Source: Microlunatus lacustris
GTDB taxonomy: Bacteria > Actinomycetota > Actinomycetes > Propionibacteriales > Propionibacteriaceae
Reading direction: 5' to 3'
Assembly (NCBI GenBank): GCA_039527025.1
Contig: BAAAJN010000009.1
Coordinates: forward strand, 62,001-126,000
DNA: 64,000 bases
Positions 16,020 to 25,994 of this stretch are shown one piece after another; positions within the stretch are counted from its first letter, which is position 1, and each line of letters begins with the position of its first letter. The translations under genes were made by a program, and so were the position numbers. The notes beneath the pieces were generated by a model. It saw only the letters and a list, made by a program, of their open reading frames with translations, was not told where the DNA came from and did not search any database.

Positions 16020-16219
16020 CCACCGTGCCCTGAGCTCGTCGCGGGGCCTTCGACGAGCTCAGGCCGAAGGGCCTTCGACGAGCTCGGGCCGCAGGGCCTC
16101 CACCGTGCCCTGAGCCTGTCGCGGGGCCTTCGACGAGCTCAGGCCGCAGGGCCTCCACCGTGCCCTGAGCCTGTCAAAGGGCCTTCGACGAGCTCGGGCC
16201 GCGGGCCTTCGACGAGCTC
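16020..16219. repeat. Cluster of palindromic repeats with GGCCTTCGACGAGCTC core
   Basis: Five copies of GGCCTTCGACGAGCTC start at 16045, 16070, 16125, 16180 and 16204. Three copies of CCACCGTGCCCTGAGC precede three of them at about 16020, 16100 and 16156, forming a CCCTGAG...CTCAGG imperfect hairpin unit of about 55 bp. The block lies between the convergent small gene (ending 16013) and dprE2 (ending 16250). It resembles REP-type elements seen as dispersed palindromes in high-GC bacteria. Small open frames across it are products of the repeat. Confidence 0.85.
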
Positions 16220-16249
16220 AGGCACCGGGGAGGCTCAGGCGGCGGAGAC

Positions 16250-17008
16250 TCAGATCGGCAGGCGGCGGAACAGCGGGCGCGGGACGTGCCGCAGGCCGCT
16301 CATCACGAAGCGCATCGGCTTCGGCACCCAGACCAGGTCGCGCCCCTCCTGGACGCCCTCGACGACGGCGTCGGCCACGTCGTCGGCGGTGACGGCCAGC
16401 GGGGCCTCCGACAGGCCCGCGGTCATCTTGGTGCGGACGAACCCGGGCCGGACCACCAGGACCCGGACGCCGTGCTCGCGCAGCGCCTCGCCCAGGCCGA
16501 GGAAGAAGCCGTCGAAGCCGGCCTTGGTGGAGCCGTAGACGAAGTTGGAGCGGCGCACCCGCTCGCCGGCCACGCTGGACAGGGCGACGATCCGGCCGTG
16601 CGCCTGCGCCCGCATCCGGTTCGCCAGCAGCACGCCCAGGTGCACCGGGGCGGCGTAGTTGACCTCGGCCAGCTCCAGGGCCAGCTCGGGGTCGCTCCAG
16701 TCGCGCTCCGGGTCTCCGAGCAGGCCGAAGGCCAGCACCGCGACGTCGACGTCGCCGCCGGCGAAGGCCGCCTCGATGGTGGCCGCGTGCGAGGCCGGGT
16801 CCCGGGCGTCCAGGTCCACCTCCTCGACGCGGCAGCCGAGGCCGGTCAGCTCCGCCGCGGCGGCGCTGCGCCGCTCGCTCGGCCGGGCCGCCAGCACCAC
16901 CCGCAGGCCGGGGCCGCGACCGGCATAGCGGCGGGCCACGGCCAGCGCGATGTCGGACGTGCCGCCGAGCAGCAGCAGGGACTGGGGGGTGCCGAGGGCG
17001 TTGAGCAT
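16250..17008 (-). CDS. dprE2: Decaprenylphospho-beta-D-erythro-pentofuranosid-2-ulose 2-reductase
   Basis: A 252-residue short-chain dehydrogenase that reduces the 2-keto intermediate made by DprE1 to decaprenylphosphoryl-arabinose, the arabinan donor. Its NAD-binding motif is LLLGGTSDIALAVARRYAG (about residues 11-29). Catalytic residues are Ser in ALSSVAGERVRRSN and the Y-x3-K of FVYGSTKAG (about 155-163). The VRPGFVRTKMTAGL segment and the C-terminal VWVPKPMRFVMSGLRHVPR are typical of DprE2. It lies 36 nt after dprE1 in the ubiA-dprE1-dprE2 operon. The start is ATG 17008. Confidence 0.93.
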   Translation of the reverse strand: MLNALGTPQSLLLLGGTSDIALAVARRYAGRGPGLRVVLAARPSERRSAAAAELTGLGCRVEEVDLDARDPASHAATIEAAFAGGDVDVAVLAFGLLGDPERDWSDPELALELAEVNYAAPVHLGVLLANRMRAQAHGRIVALSSVAGERVRRSNFVYGSTKAGFDGFFLGLGEALREHGVRVLVVRPGFVRTKMTAGLSEAPLAVTADDVADAVVEGVQEGRDLVWVPKPMRFVMSGLRHVPRPLFRRLPI

Positions 17009-17044
17009 GGGTCTCCTAGACGAGAGGGGTGGGCGCGCGGGCCG

Positions 17045-18496
17045 TCAGAGGTGCAGGCGGCGGGCCAGGTCGGAGTTGAACAACCCGGCCGGGTCGACCT
17101 GCCGGCGGACAGCCAGGAAGTCCTTCAGCCGCGGGTACATCGCCCGGAAGGTGTCGGCGCTCAGCCGGGAGTCCTTCGCCAGGTAGACCCGGCCGCCGGC
17201 CCCGATGACCTCGGAGTCGAGCGCGTCGCACAGCTTGTCGAGGCCCTGCTCGATGGGCAGGTCGACGGTCAGCGTCCAGCCCGGCATCGGGAACGACAGC
17301 GGCGCGGGGTTGCCGGGGCCGAAGCGCTTGAGCACGTTCAGGCAGGACAGGTGGCCCGAGGTGACGATCATCTCGAAGCAACGGCGGAAGGTCTCGGCCT
17401 CGGAGAAGGGCACGACGAACTGGTACTGCAGGAAGCCGTGCGGGCCGTAGACCCGGTTCCACTCGGCGACGATGTCGAGCGGGTGGAAGAACGAGGTGAT
17501 GTTCTGCAGCTCGCCCACCCGGTGGGCCGGGGCCTTGCGGTACCAGAACTCGCTGAACGCCCTGGCCGTCAGCTTGTTCACCATCCGGTTGGGGAAGACC
17601 TCCGGGATGGTGCCGAAGGACGGGGCGACGAACTTCAGCGGGTCGCGCCGCTTCTTGGCGTCCAGGTCGGCCAGCGACGCCTTGTCGCCGCGGGTCAGCA
17701 CCGCGCGGCCCATGTGCTTGCCCCGGGTGACGGCGTCGAACCAGGCGACCGAGTAGGTGTAGGCGTCGTCGCCCTCGCTCATCGTGGCCATCAGGTCGTC
17801 GATGTCGCTGCACCGGTCGGTGTCGACGGTGAAGTAGGCGGTCTCGGTGCGCTGGACCGCGACGGTGGCGCCGAGGATCGCCCCGGTCAGCCCCATGCCG
17901 CCGATGGTGGCCCAGAACAGCCGCCCGTCCTCGTCCACCCCGGGCGTGCCGTCGGGGGTGAGGGTGTGCACCTCGCCGTCGGCGGTGAGCAGGTCGAGGG
18001 AGCGGACGTGGTTGCCGAAGCTGCCCTGGGTGTGGTGGTTCTTGCCGTGCACGTCGGCGGCGATGGCCCCGCCGATCGTCACCTGCCGGGTGCCCGGCAG
18101 CACCGGCACCCACAGGCCGAACGGCAGCAGGGCCCGCATCAGCTGGTCGAGGCTGACGCCGGCCTGCACCGTCACCGTCGCCGGGTCCCCGCCGGCGTCG
18201 ACGGCGAGGATCTTGTCCAGCTTGGTCAGGTCCAGGGTGACGCCGCCGGCGTTCTGGGCCGCGTCCCCGTAGCTGCGGCCCAGGCCGCGCGGGGTGACGC
18301 CGCGGCCACCCGAGGTGCGCAGCGCCGACACGGCGTCGGCCACGGAGTCGATGGCGGCCAGGTGCGACATCGAGGAGGCCGCCCGCCCCCAGCCGTGCAG
18401 CTCGACGAGGCGCTGCGGGATGGGTGGCTGCGACTCCGGCATCGAGGGCCGGATGTCGGGGACGGCCGCGTCGGCCGAGGTCGCGGGGACGTTCAC
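17045..18496 (-). CDS. dprE1: Decaprenylphosphoryl-beta-D-ribose 2-oxidase
   Basis: A 483-residue FAD-dependent oxidase/epimerase component acting at the inner membrane periplasmic face. The VAO-type FAD domain is seen in RGLGRSYGDAAQNAGG and GTRQVTIGGAIAADVHGKNH. The substrate domain ends with APLSFPMPGWTLTVDLPI and YLAKDSRLSADTF. Lys441 in AKDSR matches the catalytic Lys418 of M. tuberculosis DprE1. The residue matching Cys387, target of covalent benzothiazinones, is Thr410 here. The start is taken as GTG 18496 because it overlaps the ubiA stop as GTGA; an upstream in-frame ATG (18529) lies inside ubiA. Confidence 0.93.
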   Translation of the reverse strand: MNVPATSADAAVPDIRPSMPESQPPIPQRLVELHGWGRAASSMSHLAAIDSVADAVSALRTSGGRGVTPRGLGRSYGDAAQNAGGVTLDLTKLDKILAVDAGGDPATVTVQAGVSLDQLMRALLPFGLWVPVLPGTRQVTIGGAIAADVHGKNHHTQGSFGNHVRSLDLLTADGEVHTLTPDGTPGVDEDGRLFWATIGGMGLTGAILGATVAVQRTETAYFTVDTDRCSDIDDLMATMSEGDDAYTYSVAWFDAVTRGKHMGRAVLTRGDKASLADLDAKKRRDPLKFVAPSFGTIPEVFPNRMVNKLTARAFSEFWYRKAPAHRVGELQNITSFFHPLDIVAEWNRVYGPHGFLQYQFVVPFSEAETFRRCFEMIVTSGHLSCLNVLKRFGPGNPAPLSFPMPGWTLTVDLPIEQGLDKLCDALDSEVIGAGGRVYLAKDSRLSADTFRAMYPRLKDFLAVRRQVDPAGLFNSDLARRLHL

Positions 18497-19395
18497 CGGA
18501 ACACCGCCAGGGAGATGGTCACGAGCCACACCAGTCCGATTCCTTGTAGTACGTGGTCGTGCAGGACGACGTCTTCGGGCTCACCGGCGTTGCCGGTGTC
18601 CACCTCCAGCGCGTACTGGAGCAGACCCAGCGTGAACGGCGCGATGGAGATGGCCGTCCAGGGTAGCCCGAGCACGCCCGGCCCCCCGTTCTCGAACGCC
18701 CACAGGCTGTAGGAGATCAGCACCATCACCGCGGCCAGCATCCAGGTGAAGCGCAGGTAGGACTCCGAGTAGCGGGTCAGGCTGCGGCGGGTGCCCGCGT
18801 CGGCGCCGATCGACTTGAGCTCGGAGTACCGCTTGCCGGCGATCATGAAGAAGGACCCGAAGGCGGCGACCAGCAGGAACCACTGGCTGAGCTTGATCTC
18901 GGTGGCCACGCCGCCGGCGATCGCCCGCAGCAGGAAGCCGCTGGCCACCACGGCGAGGTCGACGACCGGCAGGTGCTTGAGGAACGCCGAGTAGAGCACC
19001 TGGACGACGAGGTAGACCGCCAGCGTGAGGCCCAGCGCGCCGGAGGTCCAGAAGCCGAGCGCGAAGCCGAGCACCCCGGTGACGGCCGCCAGCAGCAGCG
19101 CGGTCGCCGGGCTGAGCTCGCCGGCGGCGATCGGCCGGAACCGCTTCCGCGGGTGCAGCCGGTCCTCCTCGACGTCGCGGACGTCGTTGATCAGGTACAC
19201 CGTGGCACTGATCAGGCAGAACGACACGAAGGCCAGCAGGCAGCCGCGCAGCACCTCCGGCTCGAGGATCCGACCACCCGCCAGCGGGGCGGTGAGCACC
19301 AGCACGTTCTTGACCCACTGCCGCGGCCGCATGGCCCGGACCGCGGCGGGGACCCGGCTGGGTCGGAGCGCGATCTGGGAGGTCTCGGTGGTCAC
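18493..19395 (-). CDS. ubiA: Decaprenyl-phosphate phosphoribosyltransferase (UbiA family)
   Basis: A 300-residue polytopic membrane enzyme that transfers phosphoribose from PRPP to decaprenyl phosphate, the first step of arabinan donor synthesis. It has about nine transmembrane segments and the UbiA aspartate motif YLINDVRDVEEDRLHP (about residue 70). RPRQWVKN at the N-terminus and GKRYSEL (about 190) are typical of the actinobacterial DPPR synthase. The start GTG 19395 was chosen because a TAGCCT -10 ends 8 nt upstream and the length matches the family (about 300); a frame extending to 19734 runs into the divergent gene. The operon continues into dprE1 (GTGA overlap) and dprE2. Confidence 0.92.
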   Translation of the reverse strand: MTTETSQIALRPSRVPAAVRAMRPRQWVKNVLVLTAPLAGGRILEPEVLRGCLLAFVSFCLISATVYLINDVRDVEEDRLHPRKRFRPIAAGELSPATALLLAAVTGVLGFALGFWTSGALGLTLAVYLVVQVLYSAFLKHLPVVDLAVVASGFLLRAIAGGVATEIKLSQWFLLVAAFGSFFMIAGKRYSELKSIGADAGTRRSLTRYSESYLRFTWMLAAVMVLISYSLWAFENGGPGVLGLPWTAISIAPFTLGLLQYALEVDTGNAGEPEDVVLHDHVLQGIGLVWLVTISLAVFR

Positions 19396-19403
19396 GACGA
19401 CCA

Positions 19404-19409
19404 AGGCTA
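19404..19409 (-). promoter_or_regulatory. -10 element of the ubiA-dprE1-dprE2 operon
   Basis: TAGCCT on the minus strand is followed by 8 nt and the ubiA GTG, predicting a leaderless operon mRNA and fixing the start. Confidence 0.6.
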
Positions 19410-19445
19410 TCGGGCCGGACCGGCGGGTCGGCCCAGCCGCGCGGC

Positions 19446-19451
19446 TACGCT
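19446..19451 (+). promoter_or_regulatory. -10 element of the exported protein gene at 19460 (leaderless)
   Basis: TACGCT ends 8 nt before GTG 19460 and lies back to back with the ubiA -10, forming a compact divergent promoter pair. Confidence 0.55.
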
Positions 19452-19459
19452 CAGACCTC

Positions 19460-19930
19460 GTGCGCAGGCTCAGGGCCCCCGGCGGTCCGGGGCGGTGGAC
19501 GGTCCCGCTGGTCCTCCTGCTGCCGCTGGTCCTGCTGGTCGGTGTCGGCTGCGGAGCGGCCTCCGGACCGGCCCCCGTGCCCCCGCCGTCGGCTTCGGCC
19601 CGTCCGACGCCGTCGGCGTCGGTGCCCGCGGACGGGCTGCCGCTGCGGGTCTTCGGGTACACCAACGGGCCGCTCGACACGTTCTCGCTGCCCCGCAGCA
19701 CGGTCCTGGTCACCGCGGTGGACCAGCCCGACAACGTGACCGCGGTGCTGTCCCAGCCGTCGGCGGCCGAGCTGGCGGCCTACCTGCGGCGGTCGTTGCC
19801 CGACGCCGGCTTCACCGTCACGGCGGGGGCCGAGGGCTCCGGCCCGACGCTCACCTTCGCCGGCCGGGGCTGGACCGGCAGCGTCACCGGGTCGGGCGGC
19901 GCGGCCGCCGTGCTGCTGCGGCCCGGCTGA
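19460..19930 (+). CDS. Exported hypothetical protein (possible lipoprotein)
   Basis: A 156-residue protein with a basic N-terminus (VRRLRAPGGPGRWTV) and a hydrophobic stretch VPLVLLLPLVLLVGVGCGA. The Cys near residue 32 might be lipidated, but the preceding VGVG is a poor lipobox. A Pro/Ser/Ala linker follows (about 35-55), then a domain of roughly 100 residues (LPLRVFGYTNGPLDTF... LAAYLRRSLPDAGFTVTAG...). I do not recognise the family. Its last 151 bp lie opposite the 3' end of the DegT-like gene, an unusual tail-to-tail overlap. Confidence 0.72.
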   Translation: MRRLRAPGGPGRWTVPLVLLLPLVLLVGVGCGAASGPAPVPPPSASARPTPSASVPADGLPLRVFGYTNGPLDTFSLPRSTVLVTAVDQPDNVTAVLSQPSAAELAAYLRRSLPDAGFTVTAGAEGSGPTLTFAGRGWTGSVTGSGGAAAVLLRPG

Positions 19931-21141
19931 GCCGGGCCCGGGGTCCCGCCGGGCGGGGAGCAGGCGGTGCGGACCACCGCGGCCAGCCGGTCCAGTTCCT
20001 CGTCGCCCATCGCGGCGTAGGCGGGGAGGTAGACGACCAGGCTCATCGCCGCCTGCGCCCGGGCGCAGCCAGGATCCAGGGCGACCAGCGTCGAGGAGCC
20101 ACGGGTCAGGTCGAAGCCGGCCGCCCGGCCGGCAGCCACCAGGGCGTCGGGGTCGTCGACGACGACGGGGAACAGCCAGTGCGTGCGCCGGGAGGCCCGG
20201 CCACCCAGGTGGGAGACGTGCGGCCCGAGCGCGCGGGCCAACCGCTCGCCGGCCTCGGCGCGACGCCCCACCCGCTGCGGGTCGTCGCGCTCCAGCCGGT
20301 CGGCGAGCAGGGCCAGCAGCGCGGTGCTGGGCTGGTGGCGGAGCTGGCCGAGCAGGTCCTGGTCGGCGTAGCCGCGGCTCAGCCGCCGGACGACGGCGTC
20401 GTGGTCGCCGGTCAGGGCGTCGGCCAGCCGGACGAAGTGCGGGTAGACCCGCGGGTGCCCGATGCCCAGCATCAGGGCTCCGCGGAGCAGCTTGACGGCG
20501 TGGCTGCGGGTCGACTGGGTCGGCCACGCCCGCTGGGCCCGGCGCATCCGAGCCCGCAGCGCCGGGTCGCGGACCAGCACGACGCCGCCGCCGAAGCAGG
20601 TGAGGGTCTTGATGGTGCCGAAGCTGTGCAGCACGACGTCGGCGTGCGGGCCCAGCGCCCGGTCCCGTCCGTCGTAGGCCTCGGCCCGGTCCTCGACCAG
20701 GAGCAGCCCGTGCCGCCGCGCCAGGGCGGCCAGCTCGCCGACGTCGTCGGAGGCGCCGAGCAGCTGGGCGTGCAGCAGGCCACGGGTCCGCGGCGTGACC
20801 GCACGGCCGACCTCGTCCGGGTCCAGCCGGAGCGTCGCCGGGTCGACGTCGACGGCCACCGGGACGTAGCCGTGGGCGCGGACCAGCACCGGCAGGTGCG
20901 GGATGCTGACGGCGGACAGCAGCACCTCCGCACCCGCCGGCCAGTCGACGGCGCCCAGCAGCAGGTCCAGGCCGCTGCGGGCGGAGAGGCAGGCCAGCAC
21001 GGCCTGCGGCGGTGACCACGGCGCGGCCACCCGCTGCTCGACGACGTCCCGCTCAGGTGCGTGCAGGCAGGCCCGCAGGCCGCGGGCCACGTCGAGCAGG
21101 CCGACGTCCAGCCGCTTGCGGGCGATCCGCACCGCCGTCAC
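19780..21141 (-). CDS. DegT/DnrJ/EryC1-family PLP enzyme (aminotransferase-like)
   Basis: A 453-residue protein with the fold-type I sugar aminotransferase layout. SARSGLDLLLGAVDW and the LSAVSIPHLPVLVRAHGYVPV strand near the N-terminus match the family, LLLVEDRAEAYDG (about 165) supplies the cofactor Asp, and SFGTIKTLTCFGGGVVL (about 190) holds the putative Schiff-base Lys. The start GTG 21141 has a GGAGG site. Conserved sequence ends near AVVRTACSP; the last 60 residues are Pro/Ala-rich and run antisense to the exported protein gene, so the native stop may be lost. The substrate is unknown. It is divergent from the M20 hydrolase gene. Confidence 0.78.
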   Translation of the reverse strand: MTAVRIARKRLDVGLLDVARGLRACLHAPERDVVEQRVAAPWSPPQAVLACLSARSGLDLLLGAVDWPAGAEVLLSAVSIPHLPVLVRAHGYVPVAVDVDPATLRLDPDEVGRAVTPRTRGLLHAQLLGASDDVGELAALARRHGLLLVEDRAEAYDGRDRALGPHADVVLHSFGTIKTLTCFGGGVVLVRDPALRARMRRAQRAWPTQSTRSHAVKLLRGALMLGIGHPRVYPHFVRLADALTGDHDAVVRRLSRGYADQDLLGQLRHQPSTALLALLADRLERDDPQRVGRRAEAGERLARALGPHVSHLGGRASRRTHWLFPVVVDDPDALVAAGRAAGFDLTRGSSTLVALDPGCARAQAAMSLVVYLPAYAAMGDEELDRLAAVVRTACSPPGGTPGPAQPGRSSTAAAPPDPVTLPVQPRPAKVSVGPEPSAPAVTVKPASGNDRRR

Positions 21142-21317
21142 CGCGACCTCCGCACCCGGGCCCGCGCCCTGCTCGCGACCGGAGGCCAGTCTGACCCTGC
21201 CGGTTCGTGCCGCGCCAGCCCCGCCCCCGGCCGCGCGGAGCCGCCGGCGGTACCGTGACCGCACCCCGGAGCCCCGGAACGCCCGCCCGTCCCGATCCCG
21301 AGCCGAAGGACGACCGC

Positions 21318-22655
21318 ATGCCGAACGCCGCTGCTGCCCCGGGCCCCGTCCCGGTCGACCCGTTCATCCTGCGCCAGCTCGGCGCCGAGACCGAGGCCCG
21401 GGCGGCCAGCACGGAGGCCCCCGTCTCCACCGCGGCCGGGGCGCCGGCCGACCTGCTGGCCGCGGTGGCCGCCGCCGTCGACGAGCTGGCGCCCACCCTG
21501 GTGGCGGCCTCGCACGACCTGGCCGAGCACCCCGAGGTCGGTTTCGAGGAGCACCGCTCGGCCGCCGCGCTGGCCGCCCTGGTGGAGAGCCGGGGGATCG
21601 CCGTCACCCGTGGGGCGTACGGGCTGGAGACCGCGCTGGCGGCCGAGGTGCAGGGGTCCGGCGACGGGCCGAGCATCGCGGTGCTGTCGGAGTACGACGC
21701 GCTGCCGGGCATCGGCCACGGCTGCGGCCACAACATCATCGCCACCACCGGAGTGGGGGCGTTCCTGGCCCTGGCCGCCGTCCGCGAGCAGTGGGCCGGC
21801 CGGGTCGTCTGGCTCGGCACCCCGGCGGAGGAGGGCGGCTCGGGCAAGGAGTACATGGCCCGCGACGGCGCCTTCGACGGCATCGACGCCGCCCTGATGG
21901 TGCACCCGTTCGGCTACGACCTCGCCCAGTCGGTCTTCCTCGGCCGCCGGCAGCTGCGGGCGACGTTCACCGGGATCACCTCGCACGCATCGGCCCAGCC
22001 GTTCATGGGCCGCAACGCCCTCGACGCGGTCAACCTGACCTACACCGGCGTCGCCCTGCACCGCCAGCAGATGCCGCCGAGTGACCGGGTGCACGGGGTG
22101 ATCACCGACGGCGGCGAGCGACCCAACGTCATCCCCGAGCGCGCGGAGATCTTGTTCTACCTGCGCAGCGAGTACCCCGAGAGTCTCAAGATCCTCAGCC
22201 AGCGGGTCGCCGACATCACCGCCGGCGCCGCCCTGATGACCGGCTGCTCGGTGGAGCTGAGCTGGGACGACGCCCCGCCCTACCTCCCGCTGCGGACCAA
22301 CGGGCCGCTGGCCGCGGCCTGGAACCGCCGCTACGGCGACCGCGGGCACACCATGATCGCGCCGGCTGTCGTCCCCAGCACCTTCGCCGGCTCCACCGAC
22401 TTCGGCAACGTCTCCTACCGGGTGCCCGGCCTGCACGCCATGGTCAAGATCGCCGGCAACGACGTCTCCCTGCACACCCGCGACTTCGCCGCCGCCGCGG
22501 TCACCCCGACCGCCGACGCGGTGCTGGCCGACGCCGCGTACGGTCTGGCCGCCGTCGCTGCGGACTACCTGGTCGACCCGGACCTCCGACGCGACGTCGA
22601 CGACGACTTCGCCGCCGCTGGCGGGGCGCTGGACGTGCCCCGCTACTTCGACTGA
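21318..22655 (+). CDS. M20 family amidohydrolase (p-aminobenzoyl-glutamate hydrolase AbgB-like)
   Basis: A 445-residue metal-dependent peptidase. Metal and substrate residues are visible in HDLAEHPEVGFEEH, SEYDALPGIGHGCGHNIIA, the catalytic Glu pair in GTPAEEGGSGKEYM, the dimer-domain ITSHASAQPF, and STDFGNVSYRVPG. These are characteristic of the AbgB/AmiA-type branch. The ATG at 21318 is preceded by AAGGA; a longer frame to 21207 lacks similarity. The AbgT transporter follows by 35 nt, so uptake and hydrolysis of p-aminobenzoyl-glutamate or a similar N-acyl dipeptide (folate salvage) is the likely role. Confidence 0.85.
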   Translation: MPNAAAAPGPVPVDPFILRQLGAETEARAASTEAPVSTAAGAPADLLAAVAAAVDELAPTLVAASHDLAEHPEVGFEEHRSAAALAALVESRGIAVTRGAYGLETALAAEVQGSGDGPSIAVLSEYDALPGIGHGCGHNIIATTGVGAFLALAAVREQWAGRVVWLGTPAEEGGSGKEYMARDGAFDGIDAALMVHPFGYDLAQSVFLGRRQLRATFTGITSHASAQPFMGRNALDAVNLTYTGVALHRQQMPPSDRVHGVITDGGERPNVIPERAEILFYLRSEYPESLKILSQRVADITAGAALMTGCSVELSWDDAPPYLPLRTNGPLAAAWNRRYGDRGHTMIAPAVVPSTFAGSTDFGNVSYRVPGLHAMVKIAGNDVSLHTRDFAAAAVTPTADAVLADAAYGLAAVAADYLVDPDLRRDVDDDFAAAGGALDVPRYFD

Positions 22656-22690
22656 CCCGCGCACCCGTCCCGTACCGAGGGAGTGGTCCC

Positions 22691-24301
22691 ATGAGCACCT
22701 CGCAGGTCACCGCGCCCGCCACCCGGGTCGACAGGTTCCTGGGCGGCGTCGAACGGGTGGGCAACAAGCTGCCCGACCCGTTCCTGCTGTTCTTCGGCCT
22801 GTTCGTCCTCGTCGGGCTGGTCTCGACCGGGATGGCCCTGGCCGGCACCTCGGTCACGGTGCCCGGCGCGGACGAGCCCGTGGTGGTCCGCGGTCTGTTC
22901 TCCGGTGAGGGGCTGACCTGGCTGACGGTGAACCTCGGCGAGAACTTCATCGGGTTCCCGCCCCTGGTCACCGTCCTGACCATCCTGCTGGCCGTGACCG
23001 TGGCCGAGCGGACCGGTCTGCTCGGGGCCGGGGTCCGGCTGCTGCTGGGCTCGGCGCCACGGTGGCTGCTGCCCTACGCCGTCGGCATCGTCGGGGTCAG
23101 CGCCTCGGTGATGGCGGACGCGTCCATGATCGTCATCCCGCCCCTGGCGGCCATGGTGTTCAAGGCCGCCGGCCGGCACCCGGTGGCCGGCCTGGTCGGC
23201 GGCTTCGCCGCAGCCGGCGCCGGGTACTCGACGTCACCGCTGGTCACCAGCCTGGACGCGCTGTTCGCCGGCATCACCAACGCGGTCACCCAGGGGTTGC
23301 CGAACCCGGGCACCGCGGTGACCCCGGTGTCCAACTACTGGTTCAACCTCGCCTCCTCGGTCGTGCTGGCCCTGGTGGCGGGATTCGTGATCGACCGGGT
23401 GATCGAGCCGCGGATGAATCGGCAGGGCGTCCCCCGCGGGCAGGTCGAGGACGACGACGACGGGCTCAGCTCCACCGACGAGGAGACCGCGGCGGCGCTC
23501 AGCGCGAACCCCGCCCCGCTGAGCGCCACCCTGGAGCCACAGGAGAAGCGCGGCCTGGCGGCGGCGCTGGTCGTGCTGCTCGGGCTGGCCGTGGTGATGA
23601 CGACCGCCTTCGTCTGGCCGGGCTCGCCGTGGCGCAACGAGGCGGGCGGCTTCCTGCCGAGCTCGCCGCTGCTGAGCTCGGTGGTCTTCGTCGTCTTCGT
23701 GCTGTTCCTGGTGCCAGGCCTGGTCTACGGCTTCCGGGTGGGGACGCTGACCCGGCCCGCCGACGTGGCCGAGGTGATGGGCCAGGGCATCAAGGACATG
23801 AGCTCCTTCATCGTGCTGGCCTTCATGCTGGGGCAGTTCATCGCCCTGTTCAACTGGTCGGGCGTCGGCTCGGTGCTCGCCGTGGCCGGGGCGGAGGGCC
23901 TGCAGTCGATCGGGCTGACCGGCTTCTGGGCGATCCTCTGCTTCATCCTGCTGTGCTCGCTGCTGAACCTGTTCATCGTCTCCGGCTCGTCGATGTGGAC
24001 GCTGGTCGGCGCCGTCTTCGTGCCGCTGTTCGCCCTGCTGGGCTTCGAGCCCGGCTTCATCCAGGGCGCGTTCCGGGTCGGTGACTCCGCGACGCAGGTG
24101 ATCACGCCGATGAACCCCTACATCTTCGTGTTCTTGATGCTGCTCAAGCGCTACGAGCCCCGCGCCGGGCTGGGGACGGTGATCTCCCGGATGCTGCCGT
24201 TCGTCGTGCCGTTCTGGGTGGCCTGGGTGCTCGTGCTCGCCGTCTTCTACGTCTTCGGGCTGGACATGGGTCCCGGCGTCGGCATCCGCATCGAGGGCTG
24301 A
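22691..24301 (+). CDS. abgT: AbgT family transporter
   Basis: A 536-residue membrane protein with about twelve hydrophobic segments, starting with the family opening VDRFLGGVERVGNKLPDPFLLFFGLF. Typical internal blocks are SVMADASMIVIPPLAAMVF, GYSTSPLVTSLDALFAGITNAV and, in the second half, SSMWTLVGAVFVPLFALLG with DSATQVITPMNPYIFVFL. Family members import p-aminobenzoyl-glutamate (E. coli AbgT) or export sulfonamides (MtrF), so direction cannot be decided from the sequence. The adjacent M20 amidohydrolase favours import. The start ATG 22691 has a GAGGGAG site. An acidic cytoplasmic loop (EDDDDGLSSTDEE) lies near residue 255. Confidence 0.9.
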   Translation: MSTSQVTAPATRVDRFLGGVERVGNKLPDPFLLFFGLFVLVGLVSTGMALAGTSVTVPGADEPVVVRGLFSGEGLTWLTVNLGENFIGFPPLVTVLTILLAVTVAERTGLLGAGVRLLLGSAPRWLLPYAVGIVGVSASVMADASMIVIPPLAAMVFKAAGRHPVAGLVGGFAAAGAGYSTSPLVTSLDALFAGITNAVTQGLPNPGTAVTPVSNYWFNLASSVVLALVAGFVIDRVIEPRMNRQGVPRGQVEDDDDGLSSTDEETAAALSANPAPLSATLEPQEKRGLAAALVVLLGLAVVMTTAFVWPGSPWRNEAGGFLPSSPLLSSVVFVVFVLFLVPGLVYGFRVGTLTRPADVAEVMGQGIKDMSSFIVLAFMLGQFIALFNWSGVGSVLAVAGAEGLQSIGLTGFWAILCFILLCSLLNLFIVSGSSMWTLVGAVFVPLFALLGFEPGFIQGAFRVGDSATQVITPMNPYIFVFLMLLKRYEPRAGLGTVISRMLPFVVPFWVAWVLVLAVFYVFGLDMGPGVGIRIEG

Positions 24302-24398
24302 CGCCGCGCGTCCGGGCCCGGGGGAGCGGAGCGTCGGCGGGCGGCGCCCTCTAGGCTCGGGGTTCGGCACCCGACTCGGAGAGGTGGAGCCGACACCC

Positions 24399-25982
<1,584 letters not shown>

Positions 25983-25994
25983 CGCGTCCGCCGG

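Noticed and set aside
15949..16158. Minus-strand frame reading LRPELVEGP and similar repeats
   Set aside because: It consists of the translated palindromic repeats and has no ribosome site or similarity.
16020..16219. Possible CRISPR array in the TTCGACGAGCTC repeats
   Set aside because: Repeats are palindromic and irregularly spaced (25-55 nt), spacers are themselves repeated, and no cas gene is nearby.
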